Below are positions 59,543 to 64,000 of a DNA stretch of 64,000 nt, piece by piece. The first letter of the stretch is position 1; each line of letters begins with the position of its first letter. The DNA lies in NCBI RefSeq assembly GCF_033705735.1, contig NZ_CP131130.1:561001-625000 (forward strand), written 5' to 3'. The position numbers and the translations under genes were made by a program. The DNA comes from Shinella zoogloeoides (GTDB lineage Bacteria > Pseudomonadota > Alphaproteobacteria > Rhizobiales > Rhizobiaceae). The notes under the pieces are model-generated. The model made no database searches, was not told where the DNA came from, and saw only the letters and a program-made list of their open reading frames with translations.

Positions 59543-60946
59543 TCAATCGGCGCGGTAGGGCACCTTGCCGGGATTGAACAGGTTCTTCGGGTCGAGCGCG
59601 GCCTTGATCGCCTGCGCCAGAGCGCGGCGGGCCGGATTGCCATAGGTGAGATAGGCGCGGCGCTTCTCCGTGCCCACCCCATGCTCGGCGGAAAAGCTGC
59701 CGCCGGCTTCCGTGACGCCGGTATAGACGGCATCCTCGATGGCGTCCTTCACGGCCGGGGCCGCCGCGCCCTCGCCGATGACGGAAAGATGCAGGTTGCC
59801 GTCGGCGACATGGCCGTAGACATAGGCGTCGAAGCTCGGATGCACCGCCTTCAGCCGGGCGCCGAGGTCTGCGACATAGGCGTCCAGCGCGCCGGGCGGC
59901 AGCGATACGTCGTAGGAGGGCGCGGCGGGGTGCAGGCGATAGATGAAATCGCTTTCCTCCCGCAGCGCCCAGAAGCGCCGTGCCTGGTCGAGCGAGGCGG
60001 CGACGATGCCGCTGGTCAGCCCGTGCTGCTCCCAGAGTCCGGCAAGGCCCTCTTCCAGCGCGGTGCGGGCCTCCGCCTCGCTGGCGGCGGAAACCTCCAT
60101 CAAGAGGACCGCGGCCGTGCCGTCCTCCAGCCAGTCGAGGTCGAAGCCGCGCTCTCCGGCGCTGTCGAGGAAATAGCGCCGCCACATCAGTTCGGCCCCT
60201 TCGAGCTGCAAGGCGGGCAGGGAACGGAAATGGGTGATCACGGCAAGCGCGGAGGCCGCGTCCCTGACGCCGACGAGCGCGGTGGCGCGCATCGGGTTGA
60301 AGCTTTCCAGCTTCAGCACCGCGCGGGTGACGAAGCCGTAGGCCCCTTCCGAGCCGATGAGCAACTGCTTGATGTCCGGCCCGGCGCTGACCTTGAGCAC
60401 GCGCGTCAGGTCGCTGAAAAGGCTGCCATCCGGCATCACCGCCTCGATGCCGAGCACCTGATGGCGCATCACGCCGTTGCGGAAGGCGAGGATGCCGCCG
60501 GCATTGGTGGCGATCATGCCGCCGATGGTGGCGCTGCCGCGCGCGGCAAGGTCGATGCCGGGGGTGAGGCCGAACGCGGCGGTCGCTTCCTGCAGCGCCT
60601 GCAGCGTCACGCCCGCGCCGACCGTCACCGTGCGGGCGAGGGGATCGATGTCCTCGATACGGTCGAGCCGCGCCGTCGAGAGGATGAGGTCACCCGGCCG
60701 GCTGATGCCGCCGCCGACAAGCCCTGTGCGCCCGCCCTGCGGCACGATGAACACACCGTTCTCCGCGCACCAGCGCACGACCGCTGCCGCCGCCTCCGGC
60801 GTCGCCGGCATCGCCATCGCGCCGGCGCCGAAATTGTCCGGATGCTCGCCGGGATGCCGGCCGCCGAGCATGTCGGCTCCGATAAGGTGGAGGTCCCCGC
60901 CGAATTCGTTCAAGTCGCGCTGGAGGGATCGGATAATCTCGGACAT
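59543..60946 (-). CDS. FAD-binding oxidoreductase, GlcD / D-2-hydroxyacid dehydrogenase type
   Basis: A 467-residue flavoenzyme of the FAD-linked oxidase C family (GlcD, D-lactate or D-2-hydroxyglutarate dehydrogenase). The PCMH-type FAD domain has VPQGGRTGLVGGGISRPGDL near 80-99 and GSATIGGMIATNAGG near 140-154; the C-terminal half has GHVADGNLHLSV near 375-386 and FSAEHGVGTEKR. It oxidises a 2-hydroxyacid to a 2-ketoacid, passing electrons to a flavoprotein or quinone. This fits the nearby ETF-quinone oxidoreductase gene on the opposite strand. It starts 269 bases from that gene. Confidence 0.9.
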   Translation of the reverse strand: MSEIIRSLQRDLNEFGGDLHLIGADMLGGRHPGEHPDNFGAGAMAMPATPEAAAAVVRWCAENGVFIVPQGGRTGLVGGGISRPGDLILSTARLDRIEDIDPLARTVTVGAGVTLQALQEATAAFGLTPGIDLAARGSATIGGMIATNAGGILAFRNGVMRHQVLGIEAVMPDGSLFSDLTRVLKVSAGPDIKQLLIGSEGAYGFVTRAVLKLESFNPMRATALVGVRDAASALAVITHFRSLPALQLEGAELMWRRYFLDSAGERGFDLDWLEDGTAAVLLMEVSAASEAEARTALEEGLAGLWEQHGLTSGIVAASLDQARRFWALREESDFIYRLHPAAPSYDVSLPPGALDAYVADLGARLKAVHPSFDAYVYGHVADGNLHLSVIGEGAAAPAVKDAIEDAVYTGVTEAGGSFSAEHGVGTEKRRAYLTYGNPARRALAQAIKAALDPKNLFNPGKVPYRAD

Positions 60947-61049
60947 GGCGCTTCCTCTCGGGCAGGCATTCGGGCTGGCCGAATGCGTAGTCCCGGGGAC
61001 AAGCGGAATCAAGCGCGTAGCCCATCGGCAGGGCCGACAATAGATTGAC

Positions 61050-61067
61050 GTTTACGTTAAAGTAAAC
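61050..61067. promoter_or_regulatory. Palindromic operator, LiuR-like
   Basis: GTTTAC-GTTAAA-GTAAAC, within the wider ATTGAC...AACAAT. It lies 148 bases before the ETF-QO start and 104 bases before the divergent flavoenzyme start. It resembles operators of MerR-family regulators such as LiuR (of the TTTACGT...ACGTAAA type), which control branched-chain amino acid and electron-transfer-flavoprotein genes. That link is inference. Confidence 0.5.
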
Positions 61068-61214
61068 AATACTTCGGGCCCATGTCATGAGGTCATGCGC
61101 AAATGCGGGGAAAGTCTGTCGCAGAACGGCTCGACAAGATTTACCGTATTTGTCATGACAGGCCGATACGAGGGACTTTCCGCGGCTTTTGAGGGGGCGC
61201 GGGTGGAGAGATGA

Positions 61215-62879
61215 ATGAGCGAAGAAATGGAACTCCCCGAACGCGAATCGATGGAATTCGACGTGGTGATCGTCGGTGCGGGACCTGCCGGCCTTTCGGC
61301 GGCGATCCGGCTGAAGCAGGTCAATCCGGATCTGACGGTCGTCGTCCTGGAGAAGGGCTCGGAAGTCGGCGCGCATATCCTGTCGGGCGCGGTCGTCGAT
61401 CCCATCGGCATCGACCGCCTGCTGCCCGGCTGGCGCGAGGATGAAAGCCATCCCTTCAAGACCGAGGTGACGGACGACCAATTCCTCTTCCTCGGCCCGG
61501 CCGGCTCCGTCCGCCTGCCGAACGCCTTCATGCCGCCGCTGATGAACAACCACGGCAACTACATCGTCTCGCTCGGCAATGTCTGTCGCTGGCTGGCGGC
61601 CAAGGCGGAAGAGCTTGGCGTCGAGATCTATCCGGGCTTCGCCGCGACCGAAGTGCTCTACAACGACGAAGGCGCGGTGATCGGCGTCGCCACCGGCGAC
61701 ATGGGCATCGAGCGCAATGGCGAACCGGGCCCGAACTATACCCGCGGCATGGCCCTTCTCGGCAAGTACACGCTGATCTCCGAAGGCGTGCGCGGTTCGC
61801 TCGCCAAGCAGCTCATCGCGAAGTTCGATCTCCAGAAGGACCGTGAGCCCCAGAAATTCGGCATTGGCCTCAAGGAGCTCTGGCAGGTCAAGCCGGAGAA
61901 CCACAGGCCCGGCCTCGTGCAGCACTCCTTCGGCTGGCCGCTCGGCATGAAGACCGGCGGCGGCTCGTTCCTGTACCACCTCGAAGACAACATGGTCGCC
62001 GTTGGCTTCGTGGTGCACCTCAACTACAAGAACCCCTATCTCTTCCCCTTCGAGGAATTCCAGCGCTTCAAGACCCATCCGGCGATCCGGGGAACCTTCG
62101 AGGGTGGCAAGCGCCTCTCCTATGGCGCGCGCGCCATCACCGAGGGCGGCTACCAGTCGGTGCCGAAGCTGTCGTTCCCGGGCGGCGCGCTGATCGGCTG
62201 CTCGGCCGGTTTCGTCAACGTGCCGCGCATCAAGGGCAGCCACAATGCGGTGCTGTCCGGCATGCTGGCTGCGGAGAAGCTGGCGGATGCCATTGCCAAC
62301 GGCCGCGCCAATGACGAGCCGATCGAGATCGAGCAGGGCTGGCGCGACAGCGCCATCGGCTCGGACCTCAGGAAGGTGCGCAACGTCAAGCCGCTCTGGT
62401 CGAAGTTCGGCACGGCGGTCGGCGTGGCGCTCGGCGGTCTCGACATGTGGACGAACACGCTGCTCGGCTTCTCCTTCTTCGGCACGCTGAAGCACGGCAA
62501 GACCGATGCCGCCTCGCTGGAGCCGGCGGCCAAGCACCAGCGGATCGATTATCCCAAGCCCGATGGCGTTCTGACCTTCGATCGTCTCTCCTCGGTGTTC
62601 CTATCGAACACCAACCACGAGGAAGACCAGCCGATCCATCTCCAGGTGAAGAACCCGGAACTGCAGAAGACCTCGGAACTCGACGTCTATGCCGGCCCGT
62701 CGACGCGCTACTGTCCTGCGGGCGTCTACGAATGGGTGGAGAAGGACGGCAAGGACGTGTTCGTGATCAACGCGCAGAACTGCGTGCACTGCAAGACCTG
62801 CGACATCAAGGACCCGAACCAGAACATCAACTGGGTGCCGCCGCAAGGGGGCGAAGGGCCGGTCTACCCCAACATGTAA
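61215..62879 (+). CDS. Electron transfer flavoprotein-ubiquinone oxidoreductase
   Basis: A 554-residue membrane-associated flavoprotein with one FAD and one 4Fe-4S cluster, passing electrons from ETF to ubiquinone during fatty-acid, amino-acid and choline-type oxidation. The FAD motif is VVIVGAGPAGLSAAIRLK at 17-34. The ferredoxin-like C-terminus has the cluster ligands in RYCPAGVYEW (about 498-507) and NCVHCKTCDIKDP (about 522-534). The C-terminus PPQGGEGPVYPNM is typical for the family. A GGAGAG ribosome site precedes the ATG at 61215. Its 3' end has been tandemly copied downstream. Confidence 0.95.
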   Translation: MSEEMELPERESMEFDVVIVGAGPAGLSAAIRLKQVNPDLTVVVLEKGSEVGAHILSGAVVDPIGIDRLLPGWREDESHPFKTEVTDDQFLFLGPAGSVRLPNAFMPPLMNNHGNYIVSLGNVCRWLAAKAEELGVEIYPGFAATEVLYNDEGAVIGVATGDMGIERNGEPGPNYTRGMALLGKYTLISEGVRGSLAKQLIAKFDLQKDREPQKFGIGLKELWQVKPENHRPGLVQHSFGWPLGMKTGGGSFLYHLEDNMVAVGFVVHLNYKNPYLFPFEEFQRFKTHPAIRGTFEGGKRLSYGARAITEGGYQSVPKLSFPGGALIGCSAGFVNVPRIKGSHNAVLSGMLAAEKLADAIANGRANDEPIEIEQGWRDSAIGSDLRKVRNVKPLWSKFGTAVGVALGGLDMWTNTLLGFSFFGTLKHGKTDAASLEPAAKHQRIDYPKPDGVLTFDRLSSVFLSNTNHEEDQPIHLQVKNPELQKTSELDVYAGPSTRYCPAGVYEWVEKDGKDVFVINAQNCVHCKTCDIKDPNQNINWVPPQGGEGPVYPNM

Positions 62880-63035
62880 TGTTGGGAGAGGCTGGGCCGC
62901 ACGGACCCCGGAAAAGGGAAGAGCCGGCGAAGGGCCGGTCTACCCCAACATGTAGTGTTGGGAGAGGCTGGGCCGCACGGACCCCCGGAAAAGGAAAGAG
63001 CCGGCGAAGGGCCGGTCTATCCCGATATGTGATGC
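62850..63035. repeat. Tandem repeat of the ETF-QO 3' end, period 76-77 bases
   Basis: GGCGAAGGGCCGGTCTACCC...AACATGT(stop) followed by TGTTGGGAGAGGCTGGGCCG and CGGAAAAGG...GAGCC begins at 62850, is repeated at 62926, and is repeated a third time, partly, at 63003. The three copies end the frame with TAA, TAG and TGA respectively. The first copy is the true gene end; the others are non-coding. Copy 2 differs at few positions; copy 3 has diverged more. Confidence 0.85.
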
Positions 63036-63055
63036 CGGAGCGGCAGCAGACAAAA

Positions 63056-63083
63056 AAGGCCGGTGGAGCGATCCACCGGCCTT
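63056..63083 (-). terminator. Rho-independent terminator of the mgtE gene
   Basis: AAGGCCGGTGGA-TCGC-TCCACCGGCCTT on the minus strand followed by TTTTTG: a perfect 12-base stem and T-tract, eight bases beyond the mgtE stop. In the plus direction the tail is CTTGCTCTTT, so it may also end the ETF-QO transcript. Confidence 0.9.
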
Positions 63084-63090
63084 GCTCTTT

Positions 63091-64000
63091 CTAGAGCAGT
63101 GTCCCACTGAGGATCACCAGCGCGACGCTGAAATAGATCACCAGCCCGCTGACATCGACCAGCGTGGCGACGAAGGGGGCGGAGGCGCTGGCGGGGTCGA
63201 AGCGCAGCCGCTGCAGCAGGAAGGGCAGCATGGAGCCCGCCATCGAGCCGAAGGCGACGATGCCGATCAGCGCGGCGAAGACCGTCAGGCCGATGAGGAC
63301 CCAGTGCGGCCCGTAGTCGTAGAGGCCGATCTGCTGCCAGAGCGTGATGCGGGCGAAGCCGACGAGGCCGAGCATGGCGCCGAGCGCGATGCCCGTCGGA
63401 AGCTCGCGCAGCGCGACCCTCCACCAGTCGGAAAGCTTCAATTCGCCGAGCGCCAGCGCGCGGATGATCAGCGAGGTTGCCTGCGATCCCGAATTGCCAC
63501 CCGAGCTCATGATCAGCGGCACGAACAGCGTCAGCACGATGGCCTTTTCCAGCTCCGCCTCGAAATGCTGCATGGCGCTCGCCGTCAGCATCTCGCCGAG
63601 GAACAGCGCGGCGAGCCAACCGGCGCGCTTGCGGATCATCCCGCCGAGGCCGATCTGCATATAGGGCTTGCCGAGCGCTTCCATGCCGCCGAACTTGTGC
63701 GCGTCCTCCGTCGTGTCGGCGATCATCGTGTCGATCACGTCGTCCACGGTGACGATGCCGAGGACGTTGCGCTTGTCGTCGAGCACGGGGATGGCCAGCA
63801 GGTTGTGGCTGCGGATCTGCCGGGCGACCTCCTCCTGCGGCGTCAGCGGGGTGACGCTGACGACGCCGGCCTGCCGGGCGACGCTCATGATGCTGGCTGC
63901 GGGATCGCCCATGATCAGGCGGCGCAGGGTGACGACGCCGCTGAGCGCGCGGCTTTCCGGCTCCAGCACATAGATGGCGTAGATGGTCTCGCTCGACTTT
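63091..64000 (-). CDS. mgtE: Magnesium transporter MgtE (5' end missing)
   Basis: The gene runs off the window end; 303 C-terminal residues are visible. They contain the end of a CBS domain (VTPLTPQEEVARQIRSHNLLAIPVLDDKRNVLGIVTVDDV split over about 50-95), then five transmembrane helices. LIMSSGGNSGSQATSLIIR carries the GNxGSQ signature of the ion-conducting pore. MgtE is a Mg-gated channel; the CBS domain senses intracellular Mg. The frame is closed by a TAG stop at 63091, with a strong terminator directly downstream. Intergenic sequence towards ETF-QO is only the tandem repeat. Confidence 0.95.
   Translation of the reverse strand, partial: KSSETIYAIYVLEPESRALSGVVTLRRLIMGDPAASIMSVARQAGVVSVTPLTPQEEVARQIRSHNLLAIPVLDDKRNVLGIVTVDDVIDTMIADTTEDAHKFGGMEALGKPYMQIGLGGMIRKRAGWLAALFLGEMLTASAMQHFEAELEKAIVLTLFVPLIMSSGGNSGSQATSLIIRALALGELKLSDWWRVALRELPTGIALGAMLGLVGFARITLWQQIGLYDYGPHWVLIGLTVFAALIGIVAFGSMAGSMLPFLLQRLRFDPASASAPFVATLVDVSGLVIYFSVALVILSGTLL

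Overview
The window is chromosomal DNA of a GC-rich alphaproteobacterium, almost certainly a member of the Rhizobiaceae. The evidence is a Ros/MucR regulator, FeuP/FeuQ next to a cycHJKL-type cytochrome c maturation operon, the gene order degP - two-component pair - glnE - pleC-like kinase, a complete Mrp/Pha antiporter operon, several rhizobial families of unknown function (DUF1491, DUF2336, DUF5330, DUF6456, DUF6107), and many palindromic repeats of the rhizobial RIME type. I saw no rRNA, tRNA or CRISPR array.

Layout. 1-2.8 kb: end of a hemolysin III-type membrane protein, a secreted protein, an acetyltransferase, MsrB and an AbrB/PIN toxin-antitoxin pair. 2.9-9.1 kb: seven-gene Mrp (Mnh/Pha) cation/proton antiporter operon, A to G, with a repeat block between A and B. 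9.5-16.4 kb: MucR-family regulator, an orphan DnaA domain-IV protein with a DUF6456 partner, SufE, DUF5330, a PleC/DivJ-class kinase, a peptidoglycan-binding protein and DUF1491. 16.4-20.5 kb: DUF2336, two secreted proteins (one a striking Gly/Asn/His repeat protein) and an AT-rich gene-poor stretch with a perfect CtrA-box match. 20.5-25.1 kb: a DUF1254/DUF1214 pair, a class A penicillin-binding protein, a cysteine-cluster protein and a YjbR-like protein.

25.1-32.3 kb is the accessory part. It holds a promoter-to-terminator unit that looks like a structured RNA, then a head-gene cluster of gene transfer agent/phage type (putative small terminase, large terminase, endolysin-like enzyme, portal, DUF6107, prohead protease). 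Capsid and tail genes are missing and a 5'-truncated holin-like remnant follows the protease, so the cluster looks deleted at its 3' side. Four repeat blocks lie in or beside it, and an IS110-family element sits exactly inside one palindrome.

32.4-49 kb is conserved core: a FeuN-like inhibitor candidate with FeuP/FeuQ, a lipoprotein, ccmIEFH, DegP, a second two-component pair, GlnE and a PleC-like kinase. 49-64 kb holds a YafY-type regulator divergent from a VOC protein, PepN, two transporters, small proteins, an atypical uracil-DNA glycosylase homologue, an Hsp70-like protein, an SDR lacking the usual Tyr/Lys pair, a GlcD-type oxidoreductase, ETF-ubiquinone oxidoreductase behind a palindromic operator, and the end of an MgtE transporter.

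Most of the window is ordinary chromosome. The parts I would look at first are the IS110 insertion in a RIME palindrome with its candidate guide-RNA leader, the structured RNA candidate at 25.2-25.4 kb, the truncated head-gene cluster, a repeat family sitting at gene 3' ends, and the tandem duplication of the 3' end of the ETF-QO gene. No family assignment here was checked against a database.
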